Positions 8,785 to 17,745 are shown, counted from the first letter of the stretch. The stretch: 64,000 bases of DNA from JAFKFH01 sp017307375 (GCA_965229335.1 OZ245874.1:2976001-3040000); one strand, 5' to 3'. Notes: a model not told the origin generated them from the sequence alone. Numbers and translations are program-made.

Positions 8785-9528
8785 ATGACCTACTGTCTGG
8801 GCATGAGGCTGTCTGCCGGCCTTGTCTTCGTATCGGATTCCCGCACCAATGCGGGCGTCGATTCGGTCGCGACCTTCCGCAAGTGCTTCGTCTTCGATGA
8901 AGCCGAGGACAGGGCTATCGTTCTGCTGACCGCCGGCAATCTGGCCGTGACCCAGGCAGTGATCAGCCTGCTGGAGGATCGCGCCGCCTCGAAGGACCCG
9001 GCGATCAGCGTCTATGCCGCGACCTCGATGTTCGAGGTCGCGCGCATCGTCGGCGACGCGGTACGCGAGGTCGATGCCCGCGATGGCGAACACCTGCAGA
9101 AGCACGGCTCGGACTTCAACGCCTCGTTCATCGTCGGGGGGCAGATCGCCGGCCGCCGCGCCCGGCTCTATCATCTCTATTCCGCCGGCAACTTCATCGA
9201 GGCCACCGAGGAGACGCCGTTCTTCCAGATCGGCGAAACCAAGTACGGCAAGCCGATCATCGAACGGGTCCTGACCTACGACACCGCGCTGATCAAGGCG
9301 GCGAAATGCGCGCTGGTCTCCTTCGATTCGACGATCAAGTCGAACCTGTCGGTCGCCCCGCCGCTGGACATGGTGATCGTGCCGGCCGACCGGCCGAAGG
9401 ATCTGCAGCGCTATCGCATCGGCGATTCCGACCCCTATTTCCGCAACCTGCGCACCTTGTGGGGTGAAGGGCTGAATCAGGTCTTCACGATGCTGCCTGA
9501 CCCCGATTGGCTTGATCCGACCCTCTGA
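8785..9528 (+). CDS. Anbu-type proteasome-related peptidase
   Basis: 247 residues, beginning MTYCLGMRLSAGLVFVSDSRTN. Thr follows the initiator Met, giving the N-terminal nucleophile used by proteasome-fold hydrolases, and SDSRTNAG matches the conserved Asp/Ser region. Length and context match Anbu, the proposed ancestral bacterial proteasome homologue that forms open rings. It follows the transglutaminase gene by 11 bases, completing the usual four-gene group. Natural substrates are unknown. Nothing in the sequence suggests loss of activity. Confidence 0.92.
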   Translation: MTYCLGMRLSAGLVFVSDSRTNAGVDSVATFRKCFVFDEAEDRAIVLLTAGNLAVTQAVISLLEDRAASKDPAISVYAATSMFEVARIVGDAVREVDARDGEHLQKHGSDFNASFIVGGQIAGRRARLYHLYSAGNFIEATEETPFFQIGETKYGKPIIERVLTYDTALIKAAKCALVSFDSTIKSNLSVAPPLDMVIVPADRPKDLQRYRIGDSDPYFRNLRTLWGEGLNQVFTMLPDPDWLDPTL

Positions 9529-9538
9529 ATTTAGATTG

Positions 9539-11566
9539 ATGAAGAAACCAGCGCCGAACTACGAGCGAATCAGGCATCTGCTCCGTCAGAATCGGGTCGC
9601 GGACGCCGAGCACGAATGTCGCAAGCAGCTCAAGAAGTCCGGGCAGATCCCTGCACTGGTTTCGCTCCACGCCCAGGTTGTCGAGCGGCAGCAGGGGATC
9701 AGCGCCGCTTTGCCAATTCATATCCAGGCAGCCCAGCTTGCCGAGCGCGACAGCGTGATTCATGAGGCACTTGCAACTTGTCTTGATCGCGCAGGACGGG
9801 CGTCTGAGGCGTGCAATGTCCGCTTCGGCCAGTTCTTGCTGGGTGAACGTCACCCCGTTTCCCTATTGGCGCTTGTCCGCTCGCTGTTGCCCGGTCGGGG
9901 CGAAATCAAGTCGGATAGGACTTACCGCGCTATCGACTTCGTGCGGGCCGCGATGGAAGTGGTGCCTCGCCCGCTGGAGGCGGCCGCTCCCTTCATCGAA
10001 GCCACGTGGGCTGGCGACGAAGCACACCTGGCTCGCGCGATCTTACGGGAAGTTCTGGCGCTGACCCCGACCGACGAAGAAGCCTGGAAATCCTATGCCT
10101 TCTTGCTGCAGATGCAGGCGTCCAGTTCAGCCGTCAGGCGTGCGCTCGCCCATGTCATTGCGCTGACCGGCGATGATCAGGCGCGGATCCTCCGTGCTCT
10201 GTCGATCGAGCCGGCCCATTCGTCACGGGCAGCAATCCTTGAGGAGCGTCGTCGGATCGACAACGAACTCGACGAATTGCTGGCTCGACCATCTCTGCAT
10301 GCCAATATCGTCGACCAACTCGGCAATTTTGTATTTCATCCCTTCTACTTGGCCTATCACGGCGAAGATGACAGGCCGCTGATGGAAAAGATGGCGAAGA
10401 TGTTTCGCCGAGCGGTGCCCGAGTTGACATGGAGTGCACCTCATGTCGATCTGCCGCGGCCGGAGAATCGATCAATCCGGGTCGGTGTCGTGGGGCAGTT
10501 TTTCACTGGCGCTATCGTCATGACGACAATGCCGTTGTTTATGGCTTTGGATTCTGAGAGATTTTCTGTTAATTTTTATTCTATTATTCCTGCTAATTCA
10601 CAGGGGTATCAAGAGGAAGGAAATCTGAACCTGAAGCGTTTGCCATGGTCAATCCGTCAGGCACGCGAAATTATCGCCGCTGATGAGATCGATATACTTG
10701 TTTACACTGAAGTTTTTATGACGAATCTATTCTATTTTCTTGGATTTTCTCGAATCGCGCGACATCAACTGCTGCGGCCCGGGCATCCCGTGACGTCGGG
10801 CCTAGACACGATGGATTACGCGTTGAGCGCTTGGACTCTGGAACGGCCGGGCGCGCAAGCCGACTACACGGAGACATTGCTTCACTTAAAGGAGTTGTGC
10901 ACCGACTATCCGCGGATTGAGCCTGAAGTCGGTAAAGTGAATTTGTCCGATCTAGGGGTGCCGGCAGGGTATAATCTTTATTTGTGTAGCCAGACTTGGT
11001 ACAAGCTTCATCCAGATTTTGATCCTATTCTCCGTCGAATACTCGAGACTGATCCTAGAGGGATGTTGCTTCTCTTCGAGAATCCGAGAGAATCGGGTAT
11101 GGGTGTTGTGCTCGAGCGCCTTTTGGGTCACCTAGGCGATTGTGCGGATCGGGTCAGGATCCTGCCCCGGCAGCCGCTTGATCGGTATATGGGCCTGCTC
11201 GGTTCGGTCGACGTTATGCTCGATACTTATCACTTCTGTGGCGGCAACACGAGTTATCAGTCGTTCCAGATGGGGTTGCCGATGATAACTCGGCCGCCGC
11301 CCTACATGCGCGGCCGGGGCACGGCGAGTTTCTATCAGATCATGGGGTTCGACGAACTGATCGCCAATAGCGACGATCAGTATGTCCAACTCGCCGTCCG
11401 GATTGCCACCGATCGTGACTATCGTGACTATTGCAGGCGTGAAATCCTTGCGCGTTGCGGAAGGCTATTCGATCGGGTCGACGTCGTGCGAGAATATGAG
11501 CAGCTGTTCGATGCCATGGTCTCGGGCGCCGATCTGACGCCCTGGTGCGCCCGGCCTACCGGGTAA
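9539..11566 (+). CDS. OGT/SPINDLY-like (GT41) glycosyltransferase with TPR-like N-terminus
   Basis: 675 residues. The N-terminal third is helical and TPR-like (MKKPAPNYERIRHLLRQNRV). The C-terminal part resembles O-GlcNAc-transferase-like enzymes: VGVVGQFF near 320, LRPGHPVTSGLDTMDYALS, LYLCSQTWYKLHPDFDPIL and LDTYHFCGGNTSYQSFQMGLP near 565. These usually glycosylate protein Ser/Thr or build surface glycans. Bases about 10550-11100 are visibly AT-richer than the flanks (for example a T-rich run near 10560-10590), a sign of transfer or relaxed selection. The ATG at 9539 is preferred over an upstream TTG inside the Anbu gene. Ten bases separate it from Anbu, so co-transcription is possible. Confidence 0.8.
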   Translation: MKKPAPNYERIRHLLRQNRVADAEHECRKQLKKSGQIPALVSLHAQVVERQQGISAALPIHIQAAQLAERDSVIHEALATCLDRAGRASEACNVRFGQFLLGERHPVSLLALVRSLLPGRGEIKSDRTYRAIDFVRAAMEVVPRPLEAAAPFIEATWAGDEAHLARAILREVLALTPTDEEAWKSYAFLLQMQASSSAVRRALAHVIALTGDDQARILRALSIEPAHSSRAAILEERRRIDNELDELLARPSLHANIVDQLGNFVFHPFYLAYHGEDDRPLMEKMAKMFRRAVPELTWSAPHVDLPRPENRSIRVGVVGQFFTGAIVMTTMPLFMALDSERFSVNFYSIIPANSQGYQEEGNLNLKRLPWSIRQAREIIAADEIDILVYTEVFMTNLFYFLGFSRIARHQLLRPGHPVTSGLDTMDYALSAWTLERPGAQADYTETLLHLKELCTDYPRIEPEVGKVNLSDLGVPAGYNLYLCSQTWYKLHPDFDPILRRILETDPRGMLLLFENPRESGMGVVLERLLGHLGDCADRVRILPRQPLDRYMGLLGSVDVMLDTYHFCGGNTSYQSFQMGLPMITRPPPYMRGRGTASFYQIMGFDELIANSDDQYVQLAVRIATDRDYRDYCRREILARCGRLFDRVDVVREYEQLFDAMVSGADLTPWCARPTG

Positions 11567-12248
11567 GCGTGGCATCATATCGATAGCGGGATGCGTAGAA
11601 GCTTTCGGGCATTCGGCTGAAGGAGGCTTCCCAGCCAGCAGCATTTGCGAGTGACCGAAATTCGGCTTCCGTCCGCCAAAGGCCGATGGGAGACTCGTGA
11701 TCGTTCTCGATGCCAGGCACGTAGGCGTCCTTATAAAAGAAGGAGGCCATGCGATCCTTGTCGGGCAGATTGCCGACATGGATCCGCTTTACTGCAGGAA
11801 AGCGCTGGCGCAGCGTTGCGAGCAGGCTGACCGTCGCTTCAGCCGGAAAATACATCATTGATCCGTAACACAAGACTTTTGTGAACGAGCCTGGCTCTGC
11901 GATCTCGCCAACCAGGGCCAGCGCGTCGCCGGCCATATAGCGCCGCGAGGCGGTTGCAAAATGCCGCTGGGCAATGGCAATCAGATTGTCGGACAGATCA
12001 ATGCCGAGGCCGCCGCTGCAGTGTTCCAGGACACGGTCGGTCAGCGCGCCGTTCCCGCAGCCGATATCAAGCAGGGTATCGTCGGGCTTGAGATCGAGGC
12101 CGGACAGAACCGACTGGATGATCATCGCAATCTGTTCTTCGCCCACCGGTTTCCCGCCCAGTGTACGTCCGACCTGGCCCCAAAAGTCTTCGGCCGCCCG
12201 GCTCGCTGCCTTATCCTGGAAATACTGATAGATTTTGCTGCTTGTCAT
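11556..12248 (-). CDS. Class I SAM-dependent methyltransferase
   Basis: 230 residues. The SAM-binding motif I is LLDIGCGNGALTDRV near 60-74, followed by an acidic loop in LGIDLSDN near 84-91. There is no signal peptide. The C-terminal half (YFPAEATVSLLATLRQRFP, then MPESFYASRYRYDATL) is typical of small-molecule or sugar methyltransferases; the substrate cannot be named. It overlaps the convergent glycosyltransferase gene by 11 bases and shares a strand with the sulfotransferase gene, 22 bases away, so the two are probably one transcript. Confidence 0.85.
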   Translation of the reverse strand: MTSSKIYQYFQDKAASRAAEDFWGQVGRTLGGKPVGEEQIAMIIQSVLSGLDLKPDDTLLDIGCGNGALTDRVLEHCSGGLGIDLSDNLIAIAQRHFATASRRYMAGDALALVGEIAEPGSFTKVLCYGSMMYFPAEATVSLLATLRQRFPAVKRIHVGNLPDKDRMASFFYKDAYVPGIENDHESPIGLWRTEAEFRSLANAAGWEASFSRMPESFYASRYRYDATLTR

Positions 12249-12270
12249 CGAATTTCTCTCGTAGGCGTCA

Positions 12271-13314
12271 TCAAGTCGCGGACTTCGACATGAGCCAGGC
12301 CTGGATCATGGCGAGCTTTTCAGGCTTGAGGCCTGCGTATGGTTCCGCCGCCGTGGTGGTGAGGGAAGATTCCGGGAAGTCTGCCCAGAGCGGCCTGCCG
12401 TTGAGATAGGTTTGCGCGACGGCTTGGTTCGATACCTTGTACTCATCGAGGAGTTGTTGCCGCGCCTGCGGGCCCAGGAACGGGCTTTCGTCAAAAATCC
12501 CGCATCCCTTTGTCCGAGTGCTCAGTTCCATCAGCTGATGATGGAATTTTCGCCGCTCGACCGGGCTTAACGGCAGGGAATTGACGAGGCGCTGATACTC
12601 GGCGACGTCACGGTTGAGGCTGGTATTGACGGCTGTTGCCGGGTAATCAGGGAGTTCGTGCGAATGGCCGATTGCCTCGAAGAAGTCATCGAACAGCGTT
12701 CGGCCGTGAGACTCATTTTCGCTTGTCTGATACAGCCGAACTCGCATGTTATTTTGACCAAATACTGCTGACCAGCGCGCCAGCTGCAAGTTGTAGTCCC
12801 AGAGATCGCGCCATTGCGTGACGAAGGATGTTACATCTTGGGTGGCGCCCTGCGCCTTGATCGCCTGATTGTACCATGATTCATGCGCATCGTCTTGACG
12901 ACGCAGGTAGACCACAATCGTGATGCGCCGTGCAGCCGCGATGCCGGCACGCTCGAGCAACGCGGCGAGCGCCTCGGGCTGAGGAAAGAGATAGAAGTCC
13001 TCGGACGAAAGCAGCAACTTCCCGTCATGCTGGGCGGCCTGTCGCAGCTGGTCTTCGATCATCTCCAGGTCGACGGGGGTTGGGGGCGGGGATGCCCAGG
13101 CCGGATACTGTCCATTCAGCAGGAAAGCCATGTCGTGATGGCCGTAACCCCTAAGGCTCACGTCCGGATACAGCAATCCCTGCGAAGCCAATAGAGATCG
13201 ATTTTCAAATAGAAATCGTTGCAGCGCAGTTGTTCCCGTCTTCGGGGCGCCGATGTGAATAATGCAATCTGGGTCGGTGGAATTTTCTGATAAGAATTTT
13301 TCGTTGGTGGACAA
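12271..13314 (-). CDS. Sulfotransferase-like protein, TTG start
   Basis: 347 residues from a TTG at 13314. I chose this start because GGAG lies exactly seven bases upstream and because the longer ATG frame runs back through the divergent aminotransferase gene. The PAPS-binding loop is IHIGAPKTGTTALQRFL near 18-34, as in carbohydrate sulfotransferases; VVYLRRQDDAHESWYNQAIK fits the 3'-phosphate-binding region. It would transfer sulfate from PAPS to a sugar or other hydroxyl. Base composition near its 5' end (13250-13400) is AT-richer than the genome. It probably belongs to the glycan island. Confidence 0.82.
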   Translation of the reverse strand: MSTNEKFLSENSTDPDCIIHIGAPKTGTTALQRFLFENRSLLASQGLLYPDVSLRGYGHHDMAFLLNGQYPAWASPPPTPVDLEMIEDQLRQAAQHDGKLLLSSEDFYLFPQPEALAALLERAGIAAARRITIVVYLRRQDDAHESWYNQAIKAQGATQDVTSFVTQWRDLWDYNLQLARWSAVFGQNNMRVRLYQTSENESHGRTLFDDFFEAIGHSHELPDYPATAVNTSLNRDVAEYQRLVNSLPLSPVERRKFHHQLMELSTRTKGCGIFDESPFLGPQARQQLLDEYKVSNQAVAQTYLNGRPLWADFPESSLTTTAAEPYAGLKPEKLAMIQAWLMSKSAT

Positions 13315-13402
13315 AGTTTTACTCCGAATATCGTGAATATCCGTTTGCCTGAACAGCTTGCTTATTGATCGTTGCCAGGGTATATCGTTAGGATAAGTAT
13401 AT

Positions 13403-14596
13403 ATGACGAAAAACCGACAAATGGTAGGGAAAGTAGACGATCTCGCAATCTTCGGCGGCAGGCCGATTTTCGACGAACCGAAATCGATCGGGCAACTCGC
13501 GGTTCCCGAGTTCGACACCTTCATGCAGATCCTTGAACGCGTCGACACCTGCTCCGCAGTCGTGCAGTTGGAGCGTCGGTTGGCCGAGTTCCACGGTGTG
13601 GCTCATTGTGTGGCGATGGCCAATGCCGGTTTCGCCATTATGCTGCTGATCAAGTTCTTCGCCGCTGACAGGCGGGGGAACGTGGTCATGCCGGCTTTGA
13701 CGTTCCGGGGGTTGCCGCATTTCGCGCGCTGGGCCGGTCAGAGCGTCCGGTTCTGTGATGTCGACCTGGACAGCCATGGTCTCGATCCTGCACGGGTTGC
13801 CGACACGCTGGACAGCGAAACCACATCCATCCTCGCAGTTTGCAATGCACATGACGCGGGCGATATCGATGGCCTCTGTGCGGTCGCCGATCAGGCGGGC
13901 GTCCCGATCTTCTTCGACTCGGTGTACGCATTCGGCAACAGCCATCGCGGGCTTATGATGGGGGGCTTCGGCGCAGCCGAAGTCTACAGCCTGCATGCCA
14001 CCAAGGTGCTGAATGGCTTCGAAGGGGGGTATGTCACTACCAACGAACCGGCGCTTGCTGCATGGCTGCGCCGGGCCATCTCCGATCCTGACCTCTCGGA
14101 CGGACTCGCCATCGGGTTGAATGAACTGCACGCGGCAATGGCGCTTTCCGGTCTTGCCGATTTGAATGACATGTTTGCCCGAAATGCCGAGAAGGCTCGG
14201 CTCTATCAGGAAGGCTGTCGTGGTCTGCCGGGCTTCAACATCCTTCCGCGTCGCAATCCAGCCAGCGAGCGGTACAACTGGCTGCTGATGGTTGGCAAAG
14301 TCGATGGCCTCTGGCCCTTGAGCAGGGATGCGACGGTTCGGGTACTGCGTGCCGAAGGGGCCGCGATAAATTCCTATTATAGTCCTCCGCTGCATCGGTC
14401 GATACATTGCCCGCCGGGATGCGGGGGAGTCGATCTGCCGGTAACCCAGGATTTGGCAGAGCGCTGCCTTCAACTGCCGGCCGGTGATGCGACATCACCC
14501 GATGAGATCGTTCGTTTATGCGAAAGATTGCACATGATTTCTGATCTTGGCCCCCAAATTGCCGAGGGTCTGGCCAAGCTCGATGGATCCAGATAA
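13403..14596 (+). CDS. DegT/DnrJ/EryC1-family PLP sugar aminotransferase
   Basis: 397 residues with the DegT fold. The PLP lysine is K201 in SLHATKVLNGFEGGYVTT and the PLP-pyridine Asp is D172 in IFFDSVYAFGNS. Such enzymes aminate keto-sugars for surface glycans or antibiotics. The ATG at 13403 has AGGAT upstream. The gene is divergent from the sulfotransferase across 88 bases and is coupled to the next gene by a TAATG overlap. GLNELHAAMALSGLADL near 236 is the conserved substrate-facing helix. Probably supplies an amino-sugar to the island's glycan. Confidence 0.88.
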   Translation: MTKNRQMVGKVDDLAIFGGRPIFDEPKSIGQLAVPEFDTFMQILERVDTCSAVVQLERRLAEFHGVAHCVAMANAGFAIMLLIKFFAADRRGNVVMPALTFRGLPHFARWAGQSVRFCDVDLDSHGLDPARVADTLDSETTSILAVCNAHDAGDIDGLCAVADQAGVPIFFDSVYAFGNSHRGLMMGGFGAAEVYSLHATKVLNGFEGGYVTTNEPALAAWLRRAISDPDLSDGLAIGLNELHAAMALSGLADLNDMFARNAEKARLYQEGCRGLPGFNILPRRNPASERYNWLLMVGKVDGLWPLSRDATVRVLRAEGAAINSYYSPPLHRSIHCPPGCGGVDLPVTQDLAERCLQLPAGDATSPDEIVRLCERLHMISDLGPQIAEGLAKLDGSR

Positions 14597-15639
14597 TGGC
14601 AGTCCAGTCTCTTGCCCTCTTCGGGGGCGTGCCACAATTGCGCAATATGGCGCTTCAGGCTTCTGGTCTGCCGCGAGAGTTGGTCGATGAGTTGCGGGCA
14701 GTCTTTGCAAGACGCTATTTTGCCAATAATGGGCCACTGGTCCGTGGCCTTGATCAGGAGGCTGCGGTAGCGTTCGGCTTTCGCCACGCAATCTGCGTCG
14801 GTAACGGGGCCTCCGCGGTCATGCTCTCGCTGCGGGCACTGGCAGCCGGCGGTGAGGTGCTGTTCTCTGCGTTGGGCCGGCCAGAGGATCTGCAGGCGTT
14901 GCGCTGGGCGGGATTCAGGCCGGTCTTTTTCGATAGCGACGGATCCGTGTCGGCGGACGATTGTGGCCGCGTGGTGGCCACGCTGGCCGAACCCGGGCAG
15001 ATCCCGGCGCAGCATCCGGGACTGGTCGTCACCGCGTCCTGCGCTCTTGACCAGGTCCGCAACGGTAGCGCCCGGGCGGTCATCCTGGTTTTCGATCGTC
15101 GCTGCCTGATTCGCGGCGCAGACAGCGCATGCATCCTGACGGATGATGACGGTCTTGCCGCAGATCTCGCGGCGCGCCGGGCATTTCATGCCACGGATGT
15201 CGCGGTTGATCTGCGACTAAATGGCAAGATGAGTGAGGGACAGGCAGCCGCCGTGCTGGCCGATCTTGCGCGCTTGCCCGAACGAAGTGCTGCGCGGCGC
15301 GCAGCCGTCGACATCTATCGGCGCATCCTTGGATCGATGCCGCGGGCAACTCTCCTGGCCGACGGCCTTACGCTTGAATTGCATGCTGATCTCGGAATCG
15401 ACGCGCCGGCAATGAGCCGACTGCTGGCGGCAGAGGGTGTGGCCTGCTCGGCACCGCGTATCTGCGGTCAGATCGATGCCGCCGGCTTCCCCGACGCCCG
15501 TCGCAGGGCTGCGACGTGGCTTACCCTGCCTGACCACCCGGGCATTCACGATAACGACGTCCACAAGATGCGAAGCGTGCTGGATACGATCTTTCGCCAC
15601 GCCGAGGAGATCGCCACCATAATGGAATTGCAATCATGA
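14596..15639 (+). CDS. Degenerate DegT-family protein lacking the catalytic lysine
   Basis: 347 residues, clearly a DegT paralogue: it opens with a GG-P motif, has VGNGASAVMLSLRAL near 68-82 (PLP phosphate region), and RLNGKMSEGQAAAVLADLARL near 207, matching the helix of its neighbour. Where the neighbour has HATKVLNGFEGG, this protein has DRRCLIRGADSA (167-178), so the Schiff-base lysine is replaced; the pyridine-binding Asp is also missing. It is in frame, full length and translationally coupled, so not an ordinary pseudogene. It may be a non-catalytic partner of the first DegT or a repurposed sugar-binding fold. No function is proposed beyond that. Confidence 0.75.
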   Translation: MAVQSLALFGGVPQLRNMALQASGLPRELVDELRAVFARRYFANNGPLVRGLDQEAAVAFGFRHAICVGNGASAVMLSLRALAAGGEVLFSALGRPEDLQALRWAGFRPVFFDSDGSVSADDCGRVVATLAEPGQIPAQHPGLVVTASCALDQVRNGSARAVILVFDRRCLIRGADSACILTDDDGLAADLAARRAFHATDVAVDLRLNGKMSEGQAAAVLADLARLPERSAARRAAVDIYRRILGSMPRATLLADGLTLELHADLGIDAPAMSRLLAAEGVACSAPRICGQIDAAGFPDARRRAATWLTLPDHPGIHDNDVHKMRSVLDTIFRHAEEIATIMELQS

Positions 15640-16349
15640 TTCTCGGTGCGATGCAGCCCTATTTTTTCCCATATCTAGGCTATTTCGATCTAATAAACCG
15701 TGCTGATACTTGGCTTGTCTTCGACGTCGTCAAATATGCTCCACGCAGTTGGATGAACCGAAATCGCATTCAGCATCCGCAATCTGGCTGGCAATTCTTT
15801 GGTGTGCCCGTACGCCGCAGAGACTCCGATGGGCGGATTGAATCCATCCGCATCCAGGATCCGGAGGGCGCGCGACAGCGGCTGCTTGGCCAGATTGATC
15901 ACTATCGCCTGAGCCGTGCGCCATTCTTTGGAACCGTTCGCGACATCATCGACGACTGCTTCAAGGGGTTGCAGGGGGATAAGCTGCGCGACCTGAACGT
16001 GCGGTCGCTTGCGCTGGTTTGTGACTATCTCGGCATCCAATTCAAGCCGATCAACGTCTCCGACATGCAGACACCGTTGCCGCCGGTCGAACATGCAGGC
16101 GGTTGGGCACTCGAGCTCAGTACGATATTCGGCGCAAGCGAGTACGTTAATCCGCCAAATGGACGGAGCCTTTTCGTCCCGGAAGATTTCGCTGCGCGCG
16201 GCATCAAGCTCACGTTCACCGAACCGGCGGATTTCCGTTACGACTGCGGTCGGTACGAATTTGTCGAGCGCCTTTCGATCGTCGACGTGATGATGTGGAG
16301 CCCGCCGTCGACGATCAAGGCCTATCTCGACACCTTGAAGCACGGCTGA
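15636..16349 (+). CDS. WbqC-like family protein
   Basis: 237 residues. It starts MILGAMQPYFFPYLGYFDLI, the signature opening of the WbqC family found in O-antigen and other glycan clusters, and ends with the typical SIVDVMM helix. The motif QPYFFPY and WMNRNRI are well conserved. Biochemical role not settled; proteins of this family are linked to transfer or activation steps near DegT aminotransferases. Overlaps the previous stop by ATGA, so the three genes 13403-16349 form one operon. Confidence 0.88.
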   Translation: MILGAMQPYFFPYLGYFDLINRADTWLVFDVVKYAPRSWMNRNRIQHPQSGWQFFGVPVRRRDSDGRIESIRIQDPEGARQRLLGQIDHYRLSRAPFFGTVRDIIDDCFKGLQGDKLRDLNVRSLALVCDYLGIQFKPINVSDMQTPLPPVEHAGGWALELSTIFGASEYVNPPNGRSLFVPEDFAARGIKLTFTEPADFRYDCGRYEFVERLSIVDVMMWSPPSTIKAYLDTLKHG

Positions 16350-16426
16350 TCGACAACCGATTACAAACTTGCATACCTGGATACGCGGCTTGGGCGTAGC
16401 TTTCCGGCAGCGAACAGGAGAGTTTG

Positions 16427-17179
16427 ATGCGACGGTTCCTTTCGGCCTTCTTCATGGTCTTGATGCCCTCGTTGGCGGCTGCCGCGCCGGTCGCGCTCGT
16501 CACAGGTGACAACTACCGGCCCTATGTCGATCGATCGTTGCCCGGCGGCGGGTTGCTGTCGATTCTGGTGCGCAAGGTCTTCGCCGAAATGGGCGAGGAA
16601 ACCAGCATCGACTTCGTGCCGTGGAAGCGCGGCTATCGCGACATGCTCTCCCACGACTACGTCGGCAGCTTTCCGTATCGCCAGTCCGAGGGGCGGGATC
16701 AGGACATCCTCTATTCCGCGCCGCTCATCGCCGGGCACAGCGTTGCCGTAGTGCGGGGGGATGCTGGCTGGACCCTGCCAGAACTGGCCGTGGCCAATCC
16801 GCGGGTCTGCCGCGCCGGCGGCTATTCCAGCTATTTCGACGATCTGTTGAATGCCGGTCACGCCCGGCTTATCGAACCGGCCGATATCGACGAATGCCTG
16901 CGCATGATCGGGGCGAACCGGGCTGATGTGATGTCGCTCGACCGGCTGGTTTTCGTCGCGACCCGGGCCACGACGTTCGTCGAGGGGCCCCTTACGACGA
17001 TGGCCTTGCCCGAGACCGAGGGCACGCTTCATTTCGTCGTGGCGCGCGACCTGCCTCGCGCCCGGCGGCTGATCGACGATTTCGACGCCGCGCTTGCGCG
17101 ACTCGTCGCCGAAGGCTGGGTCGCGGAACTGTTCAAGCGCTATACGCTGGCCCAGGTCCAGCCGTGCCCGCCTTGCTGA
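16427..17179 (+). CDS. Periplasmic solute-binding protein (SBP_bac_3-like)
   Basis: 250 residues with a signal peptide (MRRFLSAFFMVLMPSLAAAA). The mature part is a type-II periplasmic binding fold of the polar amino-acid transporter family; TGDNYRPYVDRSLPGGG and LYSAPLIAGHSVAVV are typical. The ATG at 16427 is preferred over the adjacent TTG and has CAGGAG about seven bases upstream. No permease or ATPase is nearby, so it may be an orphan sensor or binding protein. A decayed copy follows at 17259. The cysteines in PCPPC at the extreme C-terminus are unusual. Confidence 0.82.
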   Translation: MRRFLSAFFMVLMPSLAAAAPVALVTGDNYRPYVDRSLPGGGLLSILVRKVFAEMGEETSIDFVPWKRGYRDMLSHDYVGSFPYRQSEGRDQDILYSAPLIAGHSVAVVRGDAGWTLPELAVANPRVCRAGGYSSYFDDLLNAGHARLIEPADIDECLRMIGANRADVMSLDRLVFVATRATTFVEGPLTTMALPETEGTLHFVVARDLPRARRLIDDFDAALARLVAEGWVAELFKRYTLAQVQPCPPC

Positions 17180-17258
17180 TCGCCAGGGTTCGGCACTTCA
17201 TTGCAAGACGTGCGCAGAGGATACCCCCCGCCGTAGGATCGACGGCGTTGGAGGGTTC

Positions 17259-17745
17259 ATGCTCAAGGTGGTGACCGCACTTGCCGCGCTCGCATTGGTC
17301 TGGATGCGCGCCGCTGTGTGGACCCAGACCGTGCATCTCGTGACCGGCGAAACTATCGGCCGTATGTTGATCGCGCGCTCTCTGGGGGCGGATTGCTTGC
17401 CGTGCCGGTCCGAAAGGTCTTTGCGGAAATAGGGCGCGAGATCGAGAGTTCGTTCCTGCCCTGGCGCCGGGGGTATCAAGACACCCGGAATCAGCGTTGT
17501 GCGGCCATCTTCCCTTGCCGGAATACCGCGCAGCGGGCGCGCGAGATGCTCTACTCGGCGCCGCTTGGCATTGGCCGGGGCGTTGCTGTCCGTGTGGGCG
17601 TTCCGCCGGCTGGAGCATGCAGACGCTGGCCACGGGCAATCCGCAGGTCTGTCGTGCCGTCGGCTGTGCCAGTTTCTTCGACGACCTGATCAGCGCCGGC
17701 ATGGCGCTGATCAGCTGCGGCCGGACAGACGGGCAAAATGGCGGG
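17259..17745 (+). pseudogene. Decayed duplicate of the preceding binding-protein gene
   Basis: Homology to the 16427 gene is spread over three frames. Frame 1 gives a signal peptide from the ATG at 17259 to about 17348 (MLKVVTALAALALVWM, then HLVTGE). A second frame then reads NYRPYVDRALSGGGLLAV, VRKVFAEIG, LPWRRGYQD and LYSAPLGIGRGVAV (about 17352-17600). A third frame reads NPQVCRAVGCASFFDDLISAG (about 17637-17702). At least two frameshifts are needed, and the last third is missing where the convergent binding-protein gene begins. Neighbouring similarity indicates a tandem duplication followed by decay. Confidence 0.8.

Noticed and set aside
17228..17250. CGCCGT...ACGGCG hairpin as a terminator after the 16427 gene
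   Set aside because: The stem is short and no T-run follows; probably chance in GC-rich DNA.
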